Shown here one piece after another: positions 52,301-64,000 of a DNA stretch of 64,000 bases; position 1 is the first letter of the stretch, and each line of letters opens with the position of its first letter. Position numbers and translations under genes: made by a program. The notes under the pieces were generated by a model. The model was not told the DNA's origin. It worked only from the letters and a program-made list of their open reading frames with translations, and did no database searches. This stretch comes from Otis tarda (lineage: Eukaryota; Chordata; Aves; Otidiformes; Otididae), in the NCBI GenBank assembly GCA_026413225.1, contig CM048553.1, positions 45,176,001 to 45,240,000 of the forward strand, in the 5' to 3' direction.

Positions 52301-53646
52301 GGACCCTGGGGTGCTGCCTTTGTCCCCCTGCACCTCTGGGCTCCTCCATGCCCCCCACCTCCCCGGGGCATGCCTGTCGTCCTGCCACCCTTCGCCCCTG
52401 GCAGAGGAGAGGCTGGCCCAGACAGCCGAGGGATGCGCAGCAGGAGAGGTGAGGGCTGAGGAGGAGGAGGGCAAAGGGTCTGCCACAGCAAAGGGGTCCA
52501 GCCCACTAAGCTGGGCTTTAAACATCTTTCGCAGACACGATTCCTGCTCCTGTGATGTCAAAACTTCAGATTATTGGGAGATAAATTTAGAATAGATCTG
52601 AAAAGTAATTTAGAGACCTAAAAATAGCCTGTGAGCTTGTCTATCCAGTGACTGTAAATCCAGAAGGGAGGAAAAAGGAGAAAAAAATGACTGGGGTGTG
52701 GGGGGGAAAGAGGAATAAACAATTATTAGAGAGGGCAGCCACCACAGAGAGAAATCTTGAGAGCGTGTGTGCCTGATCGCTGGGATCAGGAGCTGGATAG
52801 CAAGCTGATTTGTTCCTGCATGAACTGAGAAAACACAGCCAGCTATTTTGATACTAAGATTAAGAGATGCTATTTTGTGTTGCAGTGGGTAACCCCGTGT
52901 GATTGTCCGCTGCTTTGCCCTCCACACCCTACCCTGGCCAGAGGCATCACCAGTGCCCATAGCCCAGCAGGACATGGTCCCTGATCTTCTTTCTTTCTTC
53001 CTCTGCCAAAGAGGTGGGAAAAGTCATTTGTCCTGGGTTCTAAACCAGATGCAGAGCTGGCGGGAATCAAATAGCAAAGGGGAAATTTTTTGAGGAGTTT
53101 CAGGAAACAGAGTAAACACAACTCGGCCAGTGATGAGGATTTGGCGTAGCAAGGTTGGAGCTGGGGACCGGCGTGGTGAGCCAGCTTTGGGTTGCAACCA
53201 GAAAATCCGGCCAGGAGCAAAAGGAAACAGGGATGGAAACCAGTGACAATGTATGAGCAAGGTGTCTGTGCCAGGGAGAAGCTCCCTGCAGGACCATGGT
53301 CCATGTTGAAGACAGGGCCAGAGGCAGGCAGAGCAGTGCAGGTAGGACCGGGTGTCCCAGCCAGAGCTGAAACAGATCTCCTAGTCCCCCATGAGAAAAC
53401 AACCCTGATCCCGAGTGGGACCAGGGTACTCAACGCCTATTACAGCACCAGAGCCCTTGGGGGAAGCGTGGCAGCATGAGGAGGGGGTGATGGGGACTGC
53501 AGATATTTCCTACGCGCTGAACACGAGCCATGGAGAGGAGATAAATGTCGGTGCTGTGAGCTAAGCCTCGCCTCGTATCGCACCTCGCTTTTATAACCTC
53601 TTCTTTTTAATATCCTGTTGAGACAAACAGCCCGTGCACGTGTGCT
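46315..53646. other. Intergenic, no gene recognised
   Basis: No supported exon. Two blocks have the texture of regulatory non-coding DNA. In 49200-49480 there are an AGATAAG core (49343-49349) and facing SOX-like half-sites CATTGAACAATGGG (49355-49368). In 50270-50640 there are CTTTGTT (50405-50411) and TTAATTGACCAAAG (near 50495-50508). A T14 run with CCTCACAG (52183-52204) mimics a splice acceptor. Open frames up to 229 codons (plus 51906-52595) have no domain and overlap equally long frames on the other strand. Confidence 0.4.
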
Positions 53647-53676
53647 GGGGGGGGTGGGGGCGGGGAGCAGCGGGGC
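53647..53676 (+). other. G-quadruplex-like G-rich run
   Basis: Runs of about 8, 5, 4 and 4 G separated by T, C and AGCAGC satisfy the four-run quadruplex rule on the plus strand. No promoter or transcript is visible beside it. Confidence 0.45.
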
Positions 53677-54333
53677 ACTTACCAAGCAGCTGAGCATCTT
53701 GGAGCGTCTCAGCCTGAAAGATGCTCAAATGTCCCTGGGACCGCAGTGGAACAGGGAGGTGATGTTACAGGCGCCGAGATGGTCATTGTTCTGCCTGGGG
53801 AAGCTGAAGTGAGGGAAGCAGCCCCACCTTGCCCCAGCTCCCATGGTCACCAGCCCCACCAGTAAGGTCTGGTGAACTGTCTTTCCCCTTGACAGCAGCT
53901 GGTGCAGCCCCAGTTGCCCCAGTGAGGGACTGGGCTGACTGGGAATGGCCATGGGGTCACTTCCTACTTCCCTGTCCCCACTTACCAGTTTTCCTCTCAG
54001 AAAAAAAAACCAGCCCACCCTTTTAATTAAATATGTAGCTCAGACTACTAATTTCTGTCACTTTGGGGACAACCTATTTTTGCAGGGCACCCTGAGCCTT
54101 TCGGCTGCTTTGCCCCCACGGGGCAACAGGCCTGCCTTGGGTGTTGGGTCCCCACCTCAGGAAAAGTGGGGTCTGTCTCTTCCAGAGCTGCACAAACCTC
54201 AGCTCACCATTCCTGCATCGCTCTGTCCTAACAGTGACATGCAGTGGTGGCACGCTGCAACGGAGGCTAGAGATAGCCTTGCGCTTGGCCGGAGTTGCTG
54301 GTGCCCAACAGGTTTCTGTAGCCATACCTTTAA

Positions 54334-54349
54334 TTTTTTTTTTTTTTTT
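54334..54349. repeat. Poly(T) run
   Basis: Sixteen consecutive T, without a flanking retrocopy. Confidence 0.85.
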
Positions 54350-54762
54350 ACTAATGGGTCAGTATTATCTCGACAATGAATTCTGCCCTTGTTTTGTACA
54401 GTATTGTTTTCTTCAAGCTCCTTTTTATTATACCCATGTATACACACACGTAAACCTACTACAAAATTTTCTGCCGAGATCAAGCTGAGCCGTGGTAGAG
54501 CTGCCACTGCTTGCCCTAGCACATGGCCCGTGATGCGCTCCTGCATCTCCTGGCGCAAGCAGGATGTATTGAGAAGCAAGGCTGGCACAGGCTGGGAGGA
54601 TCCCAGCTGCCTCACCTGTACCCCGCACCCCACACAGCCCCCACCATCTCCCCATCCCTGGGGTTCTCTGCACCTGCAGGCGACAGATCCACTGAAACAA
54701 AGGGAGCGTCTCCCCAGACCCACAGCCATGGGCAGCGGCAGCACCCGTTGGGCCCTGGCAGA

Positions 54763-54795
54763 GCGTGCCCGTACCCGTGGCCGTGCCCGTGCCCC
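54763..54795. repeat. CCGTGC-type hexamer repeat
   Basis: Repeats of CCGTGC, CCGTAC and CCGTGG over about 33 bases. The repeat creates alternating Arg/Ala or Gly/His runs in chance open frames and adds to the local CpG count. Confidence 0.75.
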
Positions 54796-57700
54796 GGCGC
54801 ATACTTCTGCACTGCTTACCTGCTGCTGCTTGCGGATCAAGTAGCTGATGTCTAAGCAGTCCCATTTAAACCCACAATCAAATTACAGGAACAAAATTAG
54901 AAGTCAGACTGGAGCCACTTTAAAAGTTGCCCCTTATGTAATAATTCTGTAGCAGTTATTTTACCTCTTATCACCATTTATTCTCATTCTGGGGCCAGTC
55001 TGTAATAACAGAGGAGGTTCATTTGTGCTCCCTCTCCTCTTTCCAATATCTAGTCTTTCTGCGCGGGTTTCATTTCTGCCTTGTGAAAAGACATTAGGAT
55101 ACATAAAACAGTGATGCAGTATCACAGAGGTCTACGTTAATGGGACCACACCTCACTCATCCCTTCTGCGACCCTCCCTTTCCCCTATGAAAGGGGTGAA
55201 TCAAACATGAAATTCCTGTTTCACTCCTGCCCATACCTGTAGGTACCAATCTAGCAGGTGTGGAAGGAGAAATGGCAGGGCAGCTCTTCCCTCTGAGGCA
55301 GCGCTGTGCAGAAGCAGAGCCCAGAGGAGGTGCCAGGGTGGTTTGGGAGCATCATCTCCCCTCCAGTGAGAACTGCACAGAACTGATGGAGGAAAGGAGG
55401 CGAGAGCCTCCTCTTCCCTCCCTGCTCCTGCCGACCCCCTGCATGGCCAATGGTGCAGGCGTGGAGATATCAGTGTGGCAGGGACACGCAGCCCCAGCTG
55501 GGAGCTGGCTCGCACTGAAGGAGCCAGGGCAGATGCTTTTGTAATCATTTGTCTATTAATTAAAGATGTGACTCAATGAGAGTTTGGATTCATTTGCCTG
55601 GCTGGATTTTCATCTGATTCCAGATATCACCAGAGAAAAAATAAACACACCTTCTCACTAACCTGTTAGCATTTAAGTCAAAACTGTATTTGGATCATGT
55701 GTGCCAGGCGTGGTGCAGGGCACGGAAAGGGGCTGAAAGATGGGCGGGAGTGAGTGTGGGGGGATAAGCTGACCTCTCCTTGGCTTGCTCTGTGCCTTAC
55801 CTGCACCCACTGCCACCCTGCAAAATTCCTTTGTAGAAACAGCCTTGGATTCCCGAAGGGCTTCAGCTGCAAGCAGGTGAACTCTGCCAGTGGATCGCTT
55901 CGGCAGAGGTGTTTAAGATGCCCAAGAGGCTCAAAGGTTTCATCCTGCAGCTCAGGACAGCTGGATGCAGGGAATTAACTTGTGAGTCGGAGGGACGCAG
56001 CAAGCAGAGGTGACAGCGGCACAGCGCTCAGGGCCCTGCAAGCCTGGAAAGAAGCCAGGGCCAAGGACTGGATGGGCCTCACCATCCCACTGCTCTCAGG
56101 AGTCATCAGGTGCTGGTCCTTCTCCTCCGTATCCCAGCATCTTTCACCTGTACACCCCTGCTAAGTGGAGTGTTTGGAGAACGGTTATTTTCCTCAGCCC
56201 TGTATTTATCAAAGCATCTGCTGTGGGCACTCAGGAGGTAAAACCGGCCACTGGTCAAACACAGGGGCTCAGTGTCAAGCAGGACGGGTGGAGGGAGCTT
56301 GGTCTCACTCCCAGCAGGCACAGAGGAGAACGTGAATCTGGGGTAAACGTGAGCAATAATCCCCTTTTCAGAGGGGTGCTCTAGCTGGGGGATTTGCATC
56401 CACTGAGCTGTTTAGCCTCCGGTTTAGATTTGAGCTCTGAGTGAATGCAAATGTCTTTTAAATAAAGTCAAAGTGGAAAGGCTGCTGGGTATCAGGGAAG
56501 CATTTAAATATCACAAAGCTGCAAAGGAAGTGACAGCCTCACCTTGCTCCACACACAGCTCCAGTCATTCACACATCACGGAGGTGAATTCAAGAGTGCA
56601 GAAATAGACCTGTAAATATATGGAGATTCTGCTTCCGCAGTGGTGCGTTGTCAAAGCACACCTACATTTGGGGTCACACTCCACCTCACAGCCCCACTTT
56701 CCGAAACAAGCCGGTTCAGCTTCCTAGCTTTCCTCTGCAAGTGAAGCATAAAATACGAGTAAATACCTAACTTTCAGTGTTGTCACCACTTTCATCTTGC
56801 TGGTAATTACTATCACAAATAAGATATCAAAAAATGTCTGAATTTCAGTGCAGTATTTTCTTGCTACTTGGTGTTACTGTCTTATTTTTAAAATACAAGT
56901 GACAAATACTTCTGTGTCTTGTATTTCTACATTCTGCTGAGCACGTCCGAACCTGAAGGTAGGATATTTCTGTGATCAAAACGCAACAAGGAAAACTGGA
57001 ATAAAGCCAAGGCCCTTCACTCCTTTTGTCAAAGATGGATTTATGATCTTTAGCTACAAGTCTTGTTGTACATCTTGATTTTTCATCTTACCTCAGGCAG
57101 TCCAGTGTCCCCACTACCTCATGCTTTGCCATCAGCTCGTTTGTGACTTGTGAGAATCCCTTTTCTCACGATTTCCCGAGTGCTGCAGGAGATAACTACT
57201 CTTTAAACGTTTCCCATCTAACGTTGTCCGAGGGAACAGTGTCCAGCTTGTGAAATAGCACTTGCATTCAGAGGACAAGCTTTAGTCAAGGAAGGAATAC
57301 CAAAACTTTACAGCACCCCACGTAGTGTAGATCCAAGCTCTCCAGCCAGATTTGCCTCTAGCCGGTGCTGCAGGCACCCACTGTACCTCAGTGAGCCATG
57401 TTATTGTGCAGCAGCCCTAGCTAGCCCAAATAAAACTGGAGAGAGGGGAGCTCAGAGGTGGAAATGCTAGCTTGCTGCCTGGTTCCGGCACCCAGAGAGA
57501 TAACCGTTGTTAAGACAAAGATTCAGTGGTTTAAGGAGGCAATGAGGAATTAATTATATGAGAAAATTTCAGTTTAGCACTTAACTGGATTACAGATGTT
57601 GGCTGCCTGGGGCTTTGTTGTCTCCTTGCAGGCGCTCCTTTGGCAGCAGGCTACTTTCCGCTTTAGCCCAGAACTTCACACGTACCCCAGGCATGTCAGC

Positions 57701-58692
57701 CAGGTTCTTCTCTCTCCTTGTTTGCCAGTCCTCGCTCGCTCCATGTCCGAAGCACCTCGAACCTTTCCCTCACCCTCACCCAGAGCTGAATGACTCTTGG
57801 AGCAAACATTCACATGCCCCTACTCTTCAGCCAAAATTTGCTGTTTTCAGCTGCCCCCTCCTTTCTAGCTCTTACTGTTCCTTGCAGCATATGCTGTCAT
57901 TCTGGTTACAAGCCTCTGCTGTACACCAGGTCCTCTGCAGGTCCACCCATCACCTGCCTGAAAACCTGGTCCATCCATTTTCACCTGCTGCCACTAATAC
58001 CAGAACACAGTTGCTGCACACGCCCGTGTCCTGTTCTGATCTCCCTACCCTCTCCAGCTACCTTTAGTGACTGACCCTTTGACAAGCTTCACTTGTGTTT
58101 CCTACAAAATAATCCCCAGATGAAGGCTTCTGGTAACTTGGGTGTGTTGCCACGCTTAAACATCGCAGGACGGGCTGATGGTGAATCAGCCAATGTAAAA
58201 GAATCCAACAAAACGACAGATGTGTGGAGGAGCCCCAACAAATCAGCCATTTAAAGAGCAGTTGAGTATTAGCCATAGGGTTCCGGAGGGCCATATTTTA
58301 ATGAATGCTAGCAAAATAGGCATTTCTGAATATGTCTGCCCATACATTGATTTCAGATGTTTTTATTGTATTTAATTGTGTCTTACTCCCAGTCAAAAAG
58401 CTGAATAACTGTGATCTGGAACAGCTGGCAATCTGAGGAACCACAACAGACCACAGGGAGCGTTTGCAGGCAGAGACTGTCACATCAGTTCAGCACAAAC
58501 AGCTGTAAAAACCTCAAAAAGATAAGGTTTAAAAATAAATGCCAGCATTAGTTTAATCCGAGTGAAACCAGATGACGGCATTTCTCCTGTTTGGACTCAT
58601 TTTTCCACGCTCAACACCTACGAATTCCCATTCTCCATTTCTATTTCACAATCAGATACAAACAGGGACTTTCCTGTGACGGTTGTGAATGT

Positions 58693-58698
58693 TTTATT
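58693..58698 (-). promoter_or_regulatory. Distal poly(A) signal AATAAA
   Basis: On the minus strand GTAATAAAACATTCACAACC is followed by CGTCACAGG (a CA cleavage context) and then a GU-rich stretch containing CTGTTTGTATCTGATTGTG. These are the three expected parts of a vertebrate poly(A) site, in the right order and at the right distances. Confidence 0.6.
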
Positions 58699-59211
58699 AC
58701 AGAGTCTTATCAATAAATTACTTCTCTGAAAATCAGTTTTTCAGAACTAAAATCTAATCTGGCAAGGTTCAATAAGTAACAAGATGAACTCAGCCATGCA
58801 AACAAAATATTACTAAGTTACTTTAATAAAATTTTATCACAACAACCTCAGGAAGAAGAGCGTGTCCTGGAGACTTAGACAGTTAATCTTCAATTTTTAT
58901 TAATATTTTGTATTCTTTTTGTTATGCCCTAGCCTGTGGTACACAGTTGTCTTCATTTTGATGCTAGAATGGGATAGATCTTTGGGTGCCTTTATGTCTG
59001 TGATTCTTGTCTTATTTCATAGGGCTGTAATAAAAAAGCACCATCAGCGTTCTGGGCTTGCTGAAGTACATTTAAGCAACTGGTCATCACACTGAAACAG
59101 AACTTCTGGAGAAATGGAGCTTATTCCTAGACAGTAATCACTCACAAAAGGTCTAGTTCCCAAGCCTTTTCAGTATGTGCCATTCATTTCTGCTCAGTAC
59201 TTCTTAGGATG

Positions 59212-59231
59212 TTTATTAAAGTAACTTTATT
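59212..59231 (-). promoter_or_regulatory. Proximal poly(A) signal pair
   Basis: Two AATAAA hexamers on the minus strand (59231-59226 and 59217-59212) lie 14 bases apart within the inferred ABHD5 3' UTR. Use of either would shorten the message by about 0.5 kb compared with the distal site. Confidence 0.4.
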
Positions 59232-59444
59232 GGGTTATGTTGCACACAATAAGATATTCAGAATTTCATCCTGACGTTCACAGCAGTATCTAATACTGCC
59301 TGGAAGATAACCAACAAACATTTTCTTTGTACATACAATCAGCATTTTGAGCTTGCAGCTACTTGTTGACAAATGCTTATCAGTTTCAATTAAAGACAAG
59401 AAAACCTAAGAACATCGAGACACTTGAAAATAAACATTACCGTA

Positions 59445-59493
59445 TTTTTAATGTAATGTAATTTAATGTAATGTAATTTTAATGTAATTAATT
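59445..59493. repeat. TAATG pentamer repeat
   Basis: Units of TAATG and TTTAATG repeat over about 49 bases within the inferred 3' UTR. It is a simple AT-rich repeat, probably variable in length between individuals. Confidence 0.8.
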
Positions 59494-61697
59494 ACTCTTG
59501 ATTTCCAGGGCTTAATTCACAAAATTTTTACAAAAGCGACATCATGTCTTGACATTAATCAAAGATAACATTTAAGATTTTTTTAATTGTGCAAAAATGA
59601 AGCAATAAGTCTTATTAGTACAATAAGCTGAAAAAGTAAGGGATATTTAACATAATATTAACATTCAGGGTGCGATTTTTATCCCTACTTCCATCTTTTG
59701 ATGTGGAATCCAGAATTCCCATCAGTAAGTGCTATCTGAAAATACAAATAGTTTGTTTCACCTTTTGTTATTTGGTGGAGACTCAGAACATATTTTTTGC
59801 ATTACGTTTTTACGTAATGTTTAAGTTGATAAATACAAATTAGACACTGAAAAGGGAGAAAAAAATACATTCTGGAGGCATCCACCTAAATGGTGGCACA
59901 ATTGATAATTTATAGCTTATATTAAAAAATATTATTGATATTCTGATTTTCCATTTTGAACTCAAGAGTTTATCAAATAACCCAAAAGTTTGTTTAAAAA
60001 TTCTAGCATCTGTTAATGGAAAAAGTAATTTAATTCAGTAATTAATTTTATTTAAAATCTTTAGCTTGTTAGTTATTAAGTGCTACCAGTCAAGGCAATC
60101 ACAAAGACTGATGTTTGCACAGCACCATACAGATAAAAATCTCCTTCAGAAAGATAGAGATTATGTTCAGCTGGGAAGGTAATCAGAGTATTTCCTGAAT
60201 ATTTTAGGTATCTTTGCATTCCGCATCGTAAATATGTGCAACGATTCCTTAATTTGAGAAAAAATGCACAGAATTCCACTCAAGCTTTAAGACATTGCTA
60301 TCATGAATTCAAATGCTCTATATATAAAAGTATCAAGAACTCTTCAGTAGTCAATTTAATATTCAAAAGCAGATCAATAGTTTTATGTAAACTTGTTAAA
60401 AAACAAACCACCACATAATTTGGCTTTAAAGTGACAAAGTATTTTGCTTAATATAATTTACTGCACATGTGAAGAACTAACATCAAACTACGATTTCAAA
60501 AAGATGCAGAGACTGGATTATCTCTGATATTGAAACACTCAATTAAAATATATAATTATACAAAGAATCTCCAAAACATACAATTATAATTTGTTACAGT
60601 GGCATTGTTCATTCCAGTAATAATCCTTCCTATAAGGAGGCTGCATGTTAACTAAAATACACTAACCTGTTTTAGTTCCCAGTTAGAGAACATCAATATT
60701 CTCCCTCTGCCTCTCCTCAGCCCTGAATTTACTAAAAAGCAGACTAGATATTCTACCTAAAGAAAAAGAGAATTATGCTCACTATCCAAATGGCCATGCC
60801 TTAGCCCTAATCAAAATCTCGTCAACTTATCTACAGTTGTTAGGTTTAGGCTAGTAACAAATCTTGCAGCAAAGTGTTAATAAGAGATGGAGTAACTAAG
60901 AAGCCATCTTCTGCATTTTAAATCACCAAAATCTACATAGCAAAATATCTACGGAAGCATGAGAGCTGGTGACACCACTGATTCTTACAAACTGAGCCTT
61001 CTGTAAAAGTTGCACAGATGGAAAAAGATGCCTTGAGAAAAATGGAAATAAAACCCAATAGAAGAAAGGTTTCCTAATATTAAGCTCCAATTCCTCACAA
61101 ACTAACACACGTATTTCAGCAACAGACACTGCTCATTATTTCAGCCCTGTCCCTCTCCCAAAATCAGCTTCATAAGCTGTTATTACTCCAATTAAAAGAA
61201 GAAATCCTCTTAAAATATTGTATTTGGCGTTCTGAATTTAAAAAATAAAATACATAAGCAATTTCATATTCTTGCTATGAAACATCAACTAAAAACCACA
61301 AATGTTTATAAAGAAACCAGATTCCATTTTATCATTGTATCTATATTGATACAGTTCTCTGTTAGTGGAGAATTCAGCATTTTTAGAGAATTCAACATGT
61401 GCAAAATTCAATTGAATTTTGAAGAAAATTCCAGTTTAAAAAGTTACATATAAATTCATATATGACAGGCAGGTAATCTAAAGACCAATCTCAAAGAAAT
61501 CTGTACAAAGTTTGCTTCAAATCTCCCTACCGCCCCCTGCAAAGGCACTAAGTGGTTTAAGTGTGCAAATAGCTTCTTAGAAGAAACAGTGTGCAAACAG
61601 AGCCTGTTCCATTAGCTCTGCATTCTTTAGTGATTTCCTAAAGAGTATTGCTATTAAATGCTATCTACTGTACGATTTTGTAAAGGATGGAAGACAG

Positions 61698-61787
61698 TCA
61701 GTCCACAGAATCACAGATATCTTTCACTTTCTGATTGAAGTCTTCAGGTTGATCAGCATACACATAATGACCTGCACCAAGGATAGC
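61698..61787 (-). CDS. ABHD5: ABHD5 (CGI-58), terminal coding exon
   Basis: ABHD5 is an alpha/beta-hydrolase-fold protein without lipase activity. On lipid droplets it binds perilipins and activates the triglyceride lipase ATGL (PNPLA2). The minus-strand exon begins after a pyrimidine-rich CCTTTATCCTCCAG acceptor, in phase 0, with [17 protein letters not shown], and ends at a TGA (61700-61698) after 29 codons. From memory, the human protein has the same C-terminus apart from a few conservative changes. The His of GAGHYVYAD corresponds to the His of the pseudo-catalytic triad, and HYVYAD is the HX4D motif linked to acyltransferase activity. The close paralogue ABHD4 has a different end (ASHHVYADQP), which favours ABHD5. 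The other exons are not in this window. Both splice acceptor and stop are intact, so this is a real gene, not a retrocopy. Confidence 0.95.
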   Translation of the reverse strand, partial: AILGAGHYVYADQPEDFNQKVKDICDSVD

Positions 61788-64000
61788 CTGGAGGATAAAG
61801 GTGAAGAAAGAGCTCAAAATCACAAGAATGTAACAAGCAAATAAACAAACACTGGGATATTTGAAGAACCTGACTTTTAGACATTACCTACTTGATACTT
61901 TACTACTTGAAAAGAAAAATTTCAAAACTGGAACTGATCTCTTGCAGCCAGCCTGTGTTAATGCAGTTAGCACAACTTCTGCCAGGAGGTGGTATCACAC
62001 AGCCTAAAAAGGACTTGTTTCACCTGTTGAAGGAACTTTGCTACAGAGGAAAAGAGGGTAAAACTACTGCTTATACAACTGCACACCTTGTTGAAAAAAA
62101 AACCACCATTCAAGTGGACACAAGTCACTGTAAAACAAACTTAGGAGAACGTGCTTTACATATCAAACTTCTGATTCATCTTCATTCTCCACTCGAATAG
62201 TTCTGCCAGGTTGCTCTTTAGTTCTCCAAGTGTTTGCATGTTTGCATTAAAGAGAGCACCACAGCATTTGTATTCTGTTATTATAAAAATGATATGGAAG
62301 AGATTAAAGAAAATACTGGGATAAATGATTAAGAACTCAGAAGGTTAAATTGCTGGGGATTTTCTAGACTCGTGGAAGCAGATTTCAACCCTATGAATTA
62401 ACGACTACTATGTTAAGCAGGAACAAGTAAAATCCAAATGATGCAATATATGGGGAGAAACCCCCACATTTGTGACCTAGATTATTTCCCAGCAACTAGG
62501 TAACAAAATCAAGGGCTTACGTAACCACACATAATGTGGCTACCCTCTTTCTATAATCTATCATTCTCTGGCAAAACTGGTATGAAGCAAGCAAAGCCAT
62601 CACCATAGTGTGCAGCAAAGGTACTCGATCTTTTAAAATTCCATTTTATAATCAGTCCAAGATTAACTTGTATTTAAATCTATTTTTCCCCTCCCTCCAT
62701 TAAAACACTCCCTCTTAAGTCTCTAACTGAAGCCCCCAAAAAGTATAGCTGTTATTGTGTTAAAAAAATCCACAAATTCAAAGTGAAAAATTAGAAATAA
62801 ACGCACATAATAAAACTCCAGAACCTCTGTGCGTTTTACCAAGGGTGGCACTGCCAGTCCACATCTCAGTCTCAGTCTCACAAGAACCCTTTCCTTCTAT
62901 GGTTTTTTGAACGTCCCTGTAATTGCTACCACTTCAGTTTACCTTTTACAATCTGTATTTGGCTTGACAAAATTTCAGTCTGGAATCTAATAAAGTTTTC
63001 CACAGTCCGTTCTAAAAGCTATTGTCCAGACTGGAAAAATCTGCCTGAATGGTATAAGCTTATCCTAGCAATCTACTGTACACTGCTTAACATTTTCTTA
63101 CAACTTTCTCTCTGGTTAAGCAGTTAAGTGACACTTTCAGTCTGCATATCAACATTTATGAAACATATTTGTGCTCTTTAACACAGTTCAATAACAAAGT
63201 CTTTTCCCTGAGTTCCAGCTTTGATGTGAGTTATATCGAGATTATAAAATTTTATCTGAATGACTTGTCGTAGTATACTATTGACATCACATCGTACACT
63301 TCTTTCCAGATAGATCTAGAGATCAATAAGAAGACAGCTGGTGTATTCAAACACTTTATCACCTCATAGCATTGTAACATATATGCATATTCAATTATCA
63401 CAACTGACTGATGTGACAATGCGTGAAGAATATGCTTAAATTTGTTTGTTTTTATAGAAATCAACAAAAAATGCAGTGTACACATTCACACATGTACACA
63501 CATTTTAAATTATAATGCCATACCTCTAAACAAGAACGTATTAGCTAGGAAGACAACACTAAGTATTTTTTTAATGACTTAAAGAAAGACTCTTACAAGA
63601 ACCTAAGCACCACATACAAACCACTCTCTTACCAGAGAAACAAAAGCATTATACAGATTAGAACAGTTTATGAGAGCCTCCTCACTATGTCATACATATA
63701 TGCAGATATTAGGACTGCTGTGGTTTAAAACACAGACAAAAGCCCAGATACTTACCAGTAACCACAAAAACTACTTGTATTAGCACACTGTAGAGCAAAA
63801 TATTTTGTAGAGCAGAAGAATGACCTTGCTCAAAGATCTAATTCAGCTTCTACTGCTACCTTCTTACTCTGTGTACTCAATACTCTTTTGTCTAGGTTTT
63901 CTCTGATCTAACACTTGTTTTCTCTTTCTCTGCTACAGAAATCACAAGTTATTACCCCGGGCTTTAAATAAAAGGGCCAGCATTTCCACAGCTGATACAA
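61788..64000 (-). other. ABHD5: ABHD5 last intron (partial)
   Basis: Sequence upstream of the terminal exon on the minus strand, beginning with the acceptor (61788-61801). No further ABHD5 exon is found: nothing here translates to the expected block preceding AILGAGH. The intron therefore continues past 64000. Donor-like strings on the minus strand (CTGGTAAG near 63632 and 63753) have no open exon matching ABHD5 in front of them. No transposon is recognised. Confidence 0.8.

Larger units (their letters stand above)
53677..58674. other. Intergenic, downstream flank of ABHD5
   Basis: No exon is recognised between the G-rich run and the inferred ABHD5 transcript end. A GC- and CpG-rich patch lies at about 54720-54835. 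Open frames there (for example minus 54199-54840, 213 codons) follow from the GC content and the hexamer repeat, not from a gene. From about 56.4 kb the sequence becomes more AT-rich toward ABHD5. Confidence 0.5.
58675..61697 (-). other. Inferred ABHD5 3' UTR
   Basis: This is AT-rich sequence of about 3 kb directly downstream of the ABHD5 stop codon on the minus strand. It has no intervening coding sequence and no recognised transposon. The proposed end is about 15-20 bases past the AATAAA at 58698-58693, where composition changes back to the mixed texture of the gene desert. Earlier AATAAA signals occur, so shorter isoforms are likely. Plus-strand open frames inside it are chance. The limits are inferred from the signals and composition, not from transcripts. 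Confidence 0.6.

Noticed and set aside
54199-54840. 213-codon open frame on the minus strand
   Set aside because: Includes a Lys run from the T16 tract and an Arg/Ala run from the CCGTGC repeat. No domain.
63625-63765. Donor-like CTGGTAAG strings on the minus strand upstream of the ABHD5 terminal exon
   Set aside because: The sequence before them does not translate to any expected ABHD5 residues, so they are probably cryptic sites in the intron.

Overview
The window is vertebrate nuclear DNA, most likely from a bird. Three copies of the CR1 non-LTR retrotransposon are recognisable, ending in the ATTCTATGAT-type tail and carrying the GGTTGGAAGGGACC block typical of avian CR1 copies. No long bacterial-style reading frames, operons or ribosome binding sites occur. 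The species cannot be named from the sequence alone.

Only one host protein-coding exon can be supported: the terminal coding exon of ABHD5 (CGI-58, the lipid-droplet coactivator of ATGL/PNPLA2), on the minus strand at 61698-61787. It encodes the last 29 residues, including the HYVYAD (HX4D) motif. Minus-strand sequence above 61787 is the preceding intron, and the other ABHD5 exons must lie beyond 64000. Below the stop codon lies about 3 kb of AT-rich sequence, read as the 3' UTR. It ends at a well-formed AATAAA signal (58698-58693) followed by a GU-rich stretch.

Positions 1 to about 58,670 hold no host gene that I can recognise. They look like the gene-poor flank downstream of ABHD5. From memory, the human locus also has a large gene desert on that side. 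The identifiable contents are: a short CR1 3' end (550-935, minus); a probable ancient CR1 remnant (about 15330-15485, plus); a 1.2-kb broken CR1 (29750-30947, plus); a 1.5-kb broken CR1 (32355 to about 33825, minus); several simple and tandem repeats; two G-rich quadruplex-like runs; one perfect 16-bp inverted repeat (41125-41172); and AT-rich or motif-rich blocks that could be regulatory elements of the desert. The two larger CR1 copies point tail to tail, about 1.4 kb apart, around one such block.

I found no evidence for a new multi-gene system. The best items for follow-up are the hairpin at 41125-41172, the homeodomain-like site cluster at 13393-13461, the candidate non-coding regulatory blocks (31.1-31.6 kb, 49.2-49.5 kb, 50.3-50.6 kb) and the ABHD5 3' UTR with its alternative poly(A) signals.
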